This document shows, piece after piece, positions 25,382-31,212 of a stretch of 31,212 nucleotides of DNA. Source of the stretch: an uncultured Bdellovibrionales bacterium (GTDB lineage: Bacteria; Bdellovibrionota; FAC87; UBA2466); assembly GCA_937903155.1 (NCBI GenBank), contig CALCZU010000147.1, positions 1-31,212 on the forward strand. Direction: 5' to 3'. The position numbers and the translations under genes are program-made. Every line of letters starts with the position of its first letter. Positions within the stretch are counted from its first letter, which is position 1. The notes under the pieces were generated by a model, which saw nothing but the letters and a program-made list of their open reading frames with translations, searched no databases and was not told the DNA's origin.

Positions 25382-25448
25382 TTTTTGATCAGCTTATTAG
25401 ACGCGCATGTGCTTGTCATTTCTGTAAAACAGGCGGATATTTTCTCAC

Positions 25449-25886
25449 ATGATAATCCGACAAATGACGCATCGTGATCTAACCCAGGTCTGTGGCCTTT
25501 GCGCCGAACTGGGATACACCGTTTCTCCCACTGAAATTGCAGAGCGTTTTCAGTGGATCACCGCTAGCCAAGGAAATGCACTGGCTGTTGCGGAAGGAAA
25601 AGATGGGGTAATTGGCTGGATCCACGTCGCAACGACATTAGCGCTGACAGATAATGTTCGAGCAGAGATTGTGGGAATCGTTGTCACTGAAGCCCATCGC
25701 AGAAAAGGGATCGGCAAACAACTCGTTCATTTTGCTGAAGAGTGGGCAAGATCTCGCAGACACGCACGCATTCGAGTGCGCTCTCAAGCCTTACGTGAAA
25801 ACTCAAAAGAATTTTACAATGAAATCGGCTACGACTTGCGAAAAATTCAAAACGTTTTCGTCAAAGAACTTCGCGGCAACTCATAA
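25449..25886 (+). CDS. GNAT-family N-acetyltransferase
   Basis: The product is 145 aa. Acetyl-CoA-binding motif A is seen in IVGIVVTEAHRRKGIGKQLV (Arg/Lys-x-x-Gly-x-Gly type). The following helix and RIRVRSQALRENSKEFYNEI (motif B) are also typical, and Tyr in NEIGYD is often the catalytic acid. Members acetylate amines, peptides or small molecules; the target is not evident here. There is no clear Shine-Dalgarno before the ATG. A hairpin terminator follows at once. Confidence 0.9.
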   Translation: MIIRQMTHRDLTQVCGLCAELGYTVSPTEIAERFQWITASQGNALAVAEGKDGVIGWIHVATTLALTDNVRAEIVGIVVTEAHRRKGIGKQLVHFAEEWARSRRHARIRVRSQALRENSKEFYNEIGYDLRKIQNVFVKELRGNS

Positions 25887-25888
25887 AA

Positions 25889-25922
25889 AAAAGCTTCTTC
25901 CCTTTCGGAAAGAAGCCTTTGG
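25889..25922. terminator. Bidirectional terminator
   Basis: GCTTCTTCC pairs with GGAAAGAAGC with one bulge, around CTTTC. An A-run stands before the stem and TTT after it, which suits both strands. It separates the convergent genes ending at 25886 and 25944. Confidence 0.8.
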
Positions 25923-25943
25923 TCTAATACGAATCGTACGAAC

Positions 25944-26378
25944 TTATTGTGCCAGAGAACAAGTGACGGCGTATTTCGTCGAATGTTTCACGGGGATTCC
26001 TTTTGATTCATCGAAAGTCGAAATCGTTTCAGTCCAGACACCTTTTTTGCTTTCTGTAGAGAAAGAAAGATCTCCTGTGAGAGAGCCGCCTCCGGCAAAC
26101 ATTACTCGTCCTACACTTTTCACTTCGAAAATACCGCCCTTTACAGTACCGATTTTTTCAATTTTGAATTGCGTCGGAGCTTTGGTCTTGATCGTAGGAC
26201 TCGGTTTATAGGTTCTGACGAGGTCCAGGTCATCTCCGTTTCCAGCAGTTTTTAATTCGATTTTAACTCCCGCGTCGCTTTTCCCTGCACAGTCGAGCGC
26301 GTAGGGGATTCCTAAATCCACCGCGAAACTTGCGGTTGTGAGTAGAGAGACGACGAGAACGGCTATTTTATTGAGCAT
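25944..26378 (-). CDS. Small secreted two-cysteine protein, family member 6
   Basis: The product is 144 aa with a signal peptide MLNKIAVLVVSLLTTASFAV. Two cysteines only are present: YALDCAGKSD near the mature start and AVTCSLAQ at the end. The mature part is beta-rich (GVKIELKTAGNGDDLDLVRT). Here the ribosome-binding site is GGAGG rather than AGGGG. By its layout it belongs to the same group as the other five. No known domain is recognised. Confidence 0.7.
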   Translation of the reverse strand: MLNKIAVLVVSLLTTASFAVDLGIPYALDCAGKSDAGVKIELKTAGNGDDLDLVRTYKPSPTIKTKAPTQFKIEKIGTVKGGIFEVKSVGRVMFAGGGSLTGDLSFSTESKKGVWTETISTFDESKGIPVKHSTKYAVTCSLAQ

Positions 26379-26470
26379 ACTACCTCCAGTAGATTGATGT
26401 GCTTGTTCTTCAAGCTTTGCTCACGAATAGTTGAGGACCTGGAGTTTGTCTTTGCAGGAGGAAATTTATA

Positions 26471-26551
26471 ATGACAGTTGCTAACGAAAAACTATTGGAG
26501 CGGCTACGCCGCTTTAATATTAATATTAAGTTTAATATTAATATTAAATAA
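26471..26551 (+). CDS. 26-aa basic peptide ORF with a perfect Shine-Dalgarno
   Basis: The ATG at 26471 has AGGAGG at 26456-26461, nine bases upstream. The frame encodes MTVANEKLLERLRRF followed by NINIKFNINIK and stops with TAA at 26549-26551, right next to the 3' end of the antisense tRNA-Ala. Net charge is about +4. The N-terminal part is an amphipathic helix by pattern, and the C-terminal part is an alternating beta-like FNINIK pair encoded by an 18-bp AT repeat. This could be a small toxin-like or regulatory peptide, or chance. The Shine-Dalgarno is the main support. Confidence 0.4.
   Translation: MTVANEKLLERLRRFNINIKFNINIK
26499..26513 (-). terminator. Hairpin downstream of tRNA-Ala
   Basis: AGCGGC pairs with GCCGCT across TAC. 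On the minus strand the stem is followed by CCAATAGTTTTTCG, a reasonable U-tract for ending the tRNA-Ala transcript. The same bases lie inside the 26-codon ORF on the other strand. Confidence 0.5.
26513..26548. repeat. 18-bp AT-only tandem duplication
   Basis: TTTAATATTAATATTAAG (26513-26530) is followed directly by TTTAATATTAATATTAAA. The two differ only in the last base. Each copy contains the palindrome TTAATATTAATATTAA. The tract ends three bases before the tRNA-Ala 3' end. Confidence 0.9.
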
Positions 26552-26624
26552 TGGACCGGATGGGGATCGAACCCACGGCCTCCACGTTGCGAACGTGGCG
26601 CTCTCCCAGCTGAGCTACCGGCCC
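26552..26624 (-). tRNA. tRNA-Ala (anticodon CGC)
   Basis: The reverse complement folds into a 73-base tRNA: acceptor GGGCCGG with CCGGTCC, D stem GCTC/GAGC, anticodon stem CCACG/CGTGG around TTCGCAA (anticodon CGC, reads GCG), and T arm GTGGG-TTCGATC-CCCAT. The acceptor keeps the G3:U70 wobble pair, the main alanine identity element. The discriminator is A, and CCA is not encoded. Confidence 0.96.
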
Positions 26625-26669
26625 CTAGCGAGCGCAAAAGTTAGCATCCTAGGTTGTGATCATCAAGCA

Positions 26670-27512
26670 CTATGCAGATGCGATGAATTCGTTGATGAGA
26701 CGTGCCGCTTCTTCCGGGGAATCCATATGTGGATAATGCTGTCCTAAAACTTCTGCTTCTTTAAACTTTTGAATCGATTGTTTCCGGATTTCGTAGAAGG
26801 AACCCGGAACTTTGATTCCGTCTTTTCCCGTGATGAGTAAAGTAGGACACGTAATGCGCCTTAAATGCGACAAGACTTGTTCTTCGGTGAGTCTCTGAGG
26901 AGATTCGTGTTTTAATCTGGGATCACTTCTCCAAGAAAAACCACCCTTCACAGGCATGAGTCCTCGCTCGACAATTTTTCTTAAGAGAACAGGATTGGCC
27001 GCAAAGCCTTTCATTCTCACCGCCAGTGCTTCTTCGATTGTTGGATAAACAGGATTTTTTTTCTTTGCTGGAATCACGAGCTCCGTATACGCCTTGCGCA
27101 CGCGATCCGGAAGACCCTCGGCTTCGGAACTAAAAGGTCCAGCCGATTCTAATAAAATTAATTTTTCTACGCGTTCTGGAAAAGCTCCCGCAAATAAACA
27201 CGCGGCACTTCCTCCTAAAGAATGCCCTAAAAGAACGCACGATTTCCAACGCAGCTCTTCTAAAATTGAGAGTATGACGCCCACGTAATCAATCATATGA
27301 TAGGGAAATCCGGGCCCTTTATGAGAAGACAGTCCGTGCCCCGGCCAATCGGCTGCGACAAATTGAGTGTTTGTAATCCTCGGTCCTAAGTCATCAAAAC
27401 TCGCGGCGTTGTCGAGCCACCCATGCAACGCTAAAATGCGTTTGCCTGAATTGCCGCTCATTTTTATTGCAAGATTTCCACCACTTAAGGTGAGATTCAT
27501 TTCGCTCAACAT
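26670..27512 (-). CDS. Alpha/beta hydrolase (SERHL-like)
   Basis: The product is 280 aa. The oxyanion region is ILALHGWLDNAASFDDLGPR (residues 26-45), the nucleophile elbow is GHSLGGS with Ser98, and the C-terminal catalytic His is in GQHYPHMDSPEEA. An acid residue is available in LLITGKDGIKVPG. The HGWLDNA block resembles the SERHL/kraken serine hydrolases. The substrate is unknown. AGGA stands eight bases before the ATG. The gene is divergent from the LysR regulator with a 35-bp gap, so the LysR protein may control it. Confidence 0.9.
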   Translation of the reverse strand: MLSEMNLTLSGGNLAIKMSGNSGKRILALHGWLDNAASFDDLGPRITNTQFVAADWPGHGLSSHKGPGFPYHMIDYVGVILSILEELRWKSCVLLGHSLGGSAACLFAGAFPERVEKLILLESAGPFSSEAEGLPDRVRKAYTELVIPAKKKNPVYPTIEEALAVRMKGFAANPVLLRKIVERGLMPVKGGFSWRSDPRLKHESPQRLTEEQVLSHLRRITCPTLLITGKDGIKVPGSFYEIRKQSIQKFKEAEVLGQHYPHMDSPEEAARLINEFIASA

Positions 27513-27547
27513 CTAAATATCCTACCCCGTGACATTACAGATGAGAA

Positions 27548-28459
27548 ATGATTAATTTTGGACCTATGAAGTTAGAACAACTCCATTATTTTATCGAAGC
27601 CGCAAAAGCCGAACACATCGCAAAAGCCGCAAAGACGTGTGCGATTAGTCCGAGTGCGATCTCACATAGCATTTCTCAGCTTGAAGAAGAATTAGGGCGG
27701 GAACTCTTTTTAAAAAATGGAAAAAATATTCAACTCACGACTCACGGAAGACTTTTAAAAGAACGCGCCGTTAAAATTCTCGCTGATGTCAATCTCATGA
27801 AAGATGAAATGGCTGCCGAAGGCGTTGAGCTTCGTGGAAATTTTCGAATGGCCGCAAGCCATGATCTTTGTGTCCCGGCACTTCTTCCCGCGTGGCTCAA
27901 GTTGCAATCCGAAAACAGCCAACTTTTAGGCGAAGTTTTTACCTTGCGATCCTCGCAAATCGTCACTCATGTCTTAACGGGAGAAATGGATTTAGGCATT
28001 TGCTTTAATCCTTTGGTGCATCCTGATCTCTCTCATAAAAAACTTTTTGAGGGAAACTTGGTTTTTGCCTTTCGAAAAAATCATCCGATTTTGAAAATCA
28101 AAGAGGCCGATCGGTATTCTGCACTTTCTAATTTTCCGTGCGCCCTTCCGAAATCCTTTCAAGGAATCGAAGTTTGCGAAAGGCATCCCATCTTTGAGCG
28201 ATTTGAGATTAAAACAAATCCCATTTTTCTGTACGACGCTTATCACGTTGCGATCGAAAAAATTAAAAAGTCAGATGCTTGGAGTCTTGTTCCGGACTTC
28301 GTTGTCCAGCAAAACAAGTCGCATGTTTCGGCTCTGAAAACCCTGGAAAATTGGGAAGCGACATACTTTGTTTCAGCGATTTTTTCGAATAATCGAATTC
28401 AAAGTGGCGTTTTAAAAAAGCTTTTAGTCTATCTAAAAGAACAATACTTACTTGTATAA
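27548..28459 (+). CDS. LysR-family transcriptional regulator
   Basis: The product is 303 aa. The winged helix-turn-helix is at the N-terminus: LEQLHYFIEAAKAEHIAKAA followed by ISPSAISHSISQLEEELGRE and LFLKNGKNIQLTTHGRLLKE. The effector-binding domain follows, with the usual periplasmic-binding fold (MDLGICFNPLVHPDLS). The start could be 27548 (MINFGP) or 27566 (MKLEQL). The latter matches where most LysR proteins begin, but neither has a strong ribosome-binding site. It is divergent from the hydrolase, a typical LysR arrangement. Its 3' end overlaps the convergent namZ-like gene by 12 bp. Confidence 0.93.
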   Translation: MINFGPMKLEQLHYFIEAAKAEHIAKAAKTCAISPSAISHSISQLEEELGRELFLKNGKNIQLTTHGRLLKERAVKILADVNLMKDEMAAEGVELRGNFRMAASHDLCVPALLPAWLKLQSENSQLLGEVFTLRSSQIVTHVLTGEMDLGICFNPLVHPDLSHKKLFEGNLVFAFRKNHPILKIKEADRYSALSNFPCALPKSFQGIEVCERHPIFERFEIKTNPIFLYDAYHVAIEKIKKSDAWSLVPDFVVQQNKSHVSALKTLENWEATYFVSAIFSNNRIQSGVLKKLLVYLKEQYLLV

Positions 28460-29617
28460 GTAAAATTGCTTTGTGCTTTTTTGAAAAGCTTTTGCTTCCG
28501 CTTTGGACTCTTTCAGGAAATCTTGTACAGTTCCCTTTTCAATCGCCAATCGGAGTCTATCTGTTCCCGCAATCACGTCTAACGGCAACTTGTCATTGAC
28601 GTACTCATATGGAGGTTGCTTCCATTTTAAATCTTTAGGATAAAACTCGTGGATCGAAGAAAGTAAATGCACACCCGCTTCAAACGCGTTAAACGCATTT
28701 CTGTCAGTCACATGCGTATGCACGCCGCCACAAACTTGATCTTTGCATTTCTGATACGTGGGTTGAAAAAAGATCGGACGGAAATATGTGCCTTTTAATT
28801 TTAATCCGTTCATATGCGCTGCCAACTTATCCGCATTGATGAAAGGAGCGCCCACGAAATCGAATGGACGAGTCGTTCCGCGGCCTTCAGATACATTTGT
28901 ACCTTCAAAATGGACCATGCCTGGAAACACGATCGCCGCTGTCAGACAAGGAATATTAGGTGAAGGTGGTGTCCACTCTCTATCCCACTGATCGCCCCAG
29001 GAGTTACGCTTGTAACCTTTCATCTGAATCACTTCAAGATCGCACCCGATTCCACAAGTCTCATTAAAAAAGTGCGCAAGCTCTCCCATCGTTAGACCAT
29101 GCCGAACGGCCATTGGATACTGACCTACGAACGAAGCATACTCTTCATTCAAAAGATTTCCTTCAACCGTCACGGCATTAATAGGATTCGGTCTATCGAG
29201 CACAATCACTTTCAGACCTTTTTGCTTCGCGGCCTTCATGCAATTCGCCAGCGTGTACATGAAAGTGTAAATCCGTGTTCCGATGTCTTGCAGATCGACT
29301 ATAAAAGCATCAATATCCGTCATCATTTTATCGACGGGAACGCGGGTATATCCGTAAAGGCTGTAAACGGGAATGCCCGTGATAGGATCCTTAAAGTCGT
29401 CGGACTCCACCATATTGTCTTGCTTCTCACCCCGGATTCCGTGTTGAGGACCGAAGAACGCATTTACCTGAAGCTTGTACTTTTTCTGCAAAAGAAGTTC
29501 CGAGATGTGGCGCAAATCTGCTGTCACGGATGCTTGGTTGCAAACGACTCCCAATCGCATTTTTTGAAATCGTTTATGATCTTTTTTCAGAAAAACTTCG
29601 AGGCCCGTTTCTATCAT
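28448..29617 (-). CDS. namZ: NamZ-like (DUF1343, GH171) exo-beta-N-acetylmuramidase
   Basis: NamZ enzymes release N-acetylmuramic acid from the non-reducing end of peptidoglycan fragments for recycling. Family blocks visible are LGVVCNQASVTADLRH, AFFGPQHGIRGEKQDNM, VDLQDIGTRIYTFMYTL, VIVLDRPNPINAVTVEGNLL, and FEGTNVSEGRGTTRPFDFVG. I start at ATG 29617, ten bases after the dacB stop, giving 389 aa. The frame extends upstream to 29695 inside dacB but adds nothing conserved. There is no signal peptide, unlike exported NamZ proteins, so cytoplasmic action on imported fragments is likely. It is in an operon with dacB. Confidence 0.9.
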   Translation of the reverse strand: MIETGLEVFLKKDHKRFQKMRLGVVCNQASVTADLRHISELLLQKKYKLQVNAFFGPQHGIRGEKQDNMVESDDFKDPITGIPVYSLYGYTRVPVDKMMTDIDAFIVDLQDIGTRIYTFMYTLANCMKAAKQKGLKVIVLDRPNPINAVTVEGNLLNEEYASFVGQYPMAVRHGLTMGELAHFFNETCGIGCDLEVIQMKGYKRNSWGDQWDREWTPPSPNIPCLTAAIVFPGMVHFEGTNVSEGRGTTRPFDFVGAPFINADKLAAHMNGLKLKGTYFRPIFFQPTYQKCKDQVCGGVHTHVTDRNAFNAFEAGVHLLSSIHEFYPKDLKWKQPPYEYVNDKLPLDVIAGTDRLRLAIEKGTVQDFLKESKAEAKAFQKSTKQFYLYK

Positions 29618-29627
29618 CGGTGTTCTT

Positions 29628-31088
29628 TCATTTGGTTCGAGAATATTTGTGAAAATGGAGCGCAATTTTATCAATCCACGGCGACATTTTTCCAAATTTC
29701 TGTTTGCTGTCGTTTAAAATAATCGCAAAACTTAAAAGTTCGTTGTCCTCTGACATGGTGTAACCCGCCAAGGCGCTGACACCATCTAGAGTTCCCGTTT
29801 TCGCCCGCATTTGAACGGGCTCAGCTTGCGAGGAAGGAAAACGTTTTTTTAGAGTGCCATCTTCGCCCGCAATCACCAGGGATGAAATAAATTCTGGAAA
29901 AAGGGAGAAATCTTTATGAGCCGCCGCCAAAACTTTTGTGATTTGCCGAGCCGTCACATGGGTCTGTCGAGTGAGGCCACTGCCATCATGAATTTCGTAA
30001 GCCGATTTGGGGATTCCAATATCTGCCAAAACATCTTGAACGACGGTGACTCCTTTTTCGAGCGTGCCCGGAACGCCCCAGAATTCGGCCCCTAATTTTT
30101 TTAAGAGTTGGTCTGCAACGAAATTATTACTGAACTTATTCATTCCCCAGATGATTTGCCAGAGCGGCTGCGATTCAAATTCTAAAATCTGTTTTGCTTC
30201 GGCCGGAACACTTCCTTCTTTTACTGTGCCGGTGATTTTAATTCCACGCTGCTCCAAAAACGTTTTCATCATATGGCCCGCATAGAGCGAAGGATTGACG
30301 ATATTTCGATAGAAGTGCTGCTCTTTGCCGTCGACTGGAATTGAACCTCTCAGTAATACCGTGTCACCGATATCGCCTTTCACAAACTCCGTGCGATTGA
30401 CGTTCAGCGTGCTCGCGCTTCCAGATTTTCCGGTCGTCGCTTGATTGACGACTTCAATGTAAGCATTTTCGGGATCGGTATAAACCACCGGCGCTTGTCC
30501 TGCCCTTTCATTCGGACGAACATAGACCGTGGTGGTATTAAAGTTAAACGACACGGCTCCCACAGGCGCGTTGTAGGCTTGGTCTCTCAAATACTTCGGG
30601 CGAGATTCAGGGGTGTGGACTTTATCGTAGTAACTCGCGTCGACAACGATATTTCCTTTCACTGTCTTAATCCCCGAACGCACGAGCTCATTGACGAGCA
30701 TCCAAAGCCGCTCTGAAACAAGGCTCGGATCCCCTCCGCCTTTTAAGTAAAGGTCTCCGCCTAATACGAGATTGCTCACCGGAGCGTTAATCAAGATGTA
30801 GGTTTTAAAAGTCGCATTGGGTTTTAATTTCTTTAAGGCCGCATAAGCCGTGAAAACTTTGTTCGTCGAAGCAGGAATTAAAAGATCATCCGCGTTCTTC
30901 TCAAAGATCACGTCACCCTTATCCACCGAAGTCACAATGATCCCGACTTTTAAATCCTTACTATTGGGAAGAATCGAATCAATTTTCGACCCCAACCCAC
31001 CCGAATTTGCAGGCCCCCTTTTGGGTTTCGCAACCGCAGAAAAGCCGACAAAACCAACCAGTATCGCAGTGAATAAAATTCTTTGCAT
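29628..31088 (-). CDS. dacB: D-alanyl-D-alanine carboxypeptidase/endopeptidase, PBP4 type
   Basis: This periplasmic penicillin-binding protein (peptidase S13) trims or cuts peptidoglycan stem peptides. The signal peptide covers about residues 1-20 (ILFTAILVGFVGFSAVA). The catalytic SxxK is S74-T-N-K77 in IPASTNKVFTAYAAL, SxN is in NKFSNNFVADQL, and KTG is in RAKTGTLDGVSALAGY. At 486 aa it matches full-length PBP4 (E. coli 477) with the extra domains between SxxK and SxN, unlike the shortened host-acting versions known in Bdellovibrio. The namZ-like gene follows after 10 bp, linking peptide and glycan cleavage. Confidence 0.95.
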   Translation of the reverse strand: MQRILFTAILVGFVGFSAVAKPKRGPANSGGLGSKIDSILPNSKDLKVGIIVTSVDKGDVIFEKNADDLLIPASTNKVFTAYAALKKLKPNATFKTYILINAPVSNLVLGGDLYLKGGGDPSLVSERLWMLVNELVRSGIKTVKGNIVVDASYYDKVHTPESRPKYLRDQAYNAPVGAVSFNFNTTTVYVRPNERAGQAPVVYTDPENAYIEVVNQATTGKSGSASTLNVNRTEFVKGDIGDTVLLRGSIPVDGKEQHFYRNIVNPSLYAGHMMKTFLEQRGIKITGTVKEGSVPAEAKQILEFESQPLWQIIWGMNKFSNNFVADQLLKKLGAEFWGVPGTLEKGVTVVQDVLADIGIPKSAYEIHDGSGLTRQTHVTARQITKVLAAAHKDFSLFPEFISSLVIAGEDGTLKKRFPSSQAEPVQMRAKTGTLDGVSALAGYTMSEDNELLSFAIILNDSKQKFGKMSPWIDKIALHFHKYSRTK

Positions 31089-31162
31089 GAGTGGATCTAT
31101 TTTACTTTAACCCGCCCCGTAATCAACCGCACCGGCGTTAAATTCGTACGGTTATGCCCTAC

Positions 31163-31212
31163 CCGTCGTTGCGAGGAGCGAAGCGACGAAGCAATCTCGA
31201 TGCACTCGAGAA
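31163..31212. repeat. Dispersed palindromic repeat, copy 3 (cut by window end)
   Basis: Bases 31163-31199 repeat the 37-base left arm of the 1334 copy with two differences (CGTT for CATT, GCGA for GCGG). The following bases, TGCACTCGAGAA, match the reverse complement of the start of the copy at 8434. The second arm, if present, lies beyond the window. Confidence 0.85.

Noticed and set aside
26410..26637. A 75-codon minus-strand frame (and a matching 89-codon plus-strand frame) running through the tRNA-Ala gene
   Set aside because: They translate the tRNA itself and AT repeats; tRNA-derived peptides of this kind are a common false call.
29618..29695. Extended 415-aa form of the NamZ-like protein starting at 29695
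   Set aside because: The extra 26 residues lie inside the end of dacB, carry no signal peptide and look like no conserved part of the family.

Overview
The window looks like chromosomal DNA of a Gram-negative bacterium of moderate GC content, about 46-48% by eye. My best guess is Bdellovibrionota/Oligoflexia or another 'deltaproteobacterial' lineage. This is inferred from the mix of genes: an archaeal-type ProRS, an RNase E/G with a huge internal disordered insert, several outer-membrane beta-barrels, many small secreted cysteine proteins, and peptidoglycan-cutting enzymes (PBP4-type DacB and NamZ). No 16S rRNA or diagnostic predation locus is present, so the placement is soft.

Region 1-8500: the 3' part of proS ends in a dispersed palindromic repeat. 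Two probable outer-membrane proteins follow as a convergent pair, then a phosphopantetheinyl transferase whose 3' end overlaps an antisense-encoded membrane protein. Next is RNase E/G, whose S1 domain is interrupted by about 410 charged, repetitive residues, followed closely by a GDP-sugar dehydratase/reductase. A second cluster of repeat copies lies behind it.

Region 8500-17400: gpsA and mfd are on the minus strand and overlap by 10 nt. A secreted protein with a possible caspase-like His/Cys pair and a small beta-barrel are on the plus strand. Then come the first small secreted two-cysteine protein, an EamA transporter coupled to a DUF1272 zinc protein, and a second two-cysteine protein.

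Region 17400-24600: tRNA-Ser(GGA), an ABC-F ATPase, a split YeeE/YedE sulfur-type transporter, three more small secreted cysteine proteins, a GST, and an unusual zinc-ribbon SDR lacking the catalytic tyrosine. The gap after the SDR carries a perfect 14-bp palindrome and an overlooked 45-aa membrane peptide.

Region 24600-31212: cupin, tadA, GNAT acetyltransferase, a sixth two-cysteine protein, a 26-codon ORF with a perfect Shine-Dalgarno that runs up to the 3' end of an antisense tRNA-Ala(CGC), an alpha/beta hydrolase divergent from a LysR regulator, and a dacB-namZ peptidoglycan operon. The right edge cuts a further copy of the palindromic repeat.

Most of the window is housekeeping or ordinary accessory content. 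The parts most likely to be new are the six-member two-cysteine secreted family, the RNase E insert, the putative clan CD-like secreted protein, the Tyr-less Zn-SDR, and the two hidden micro-ORFs.
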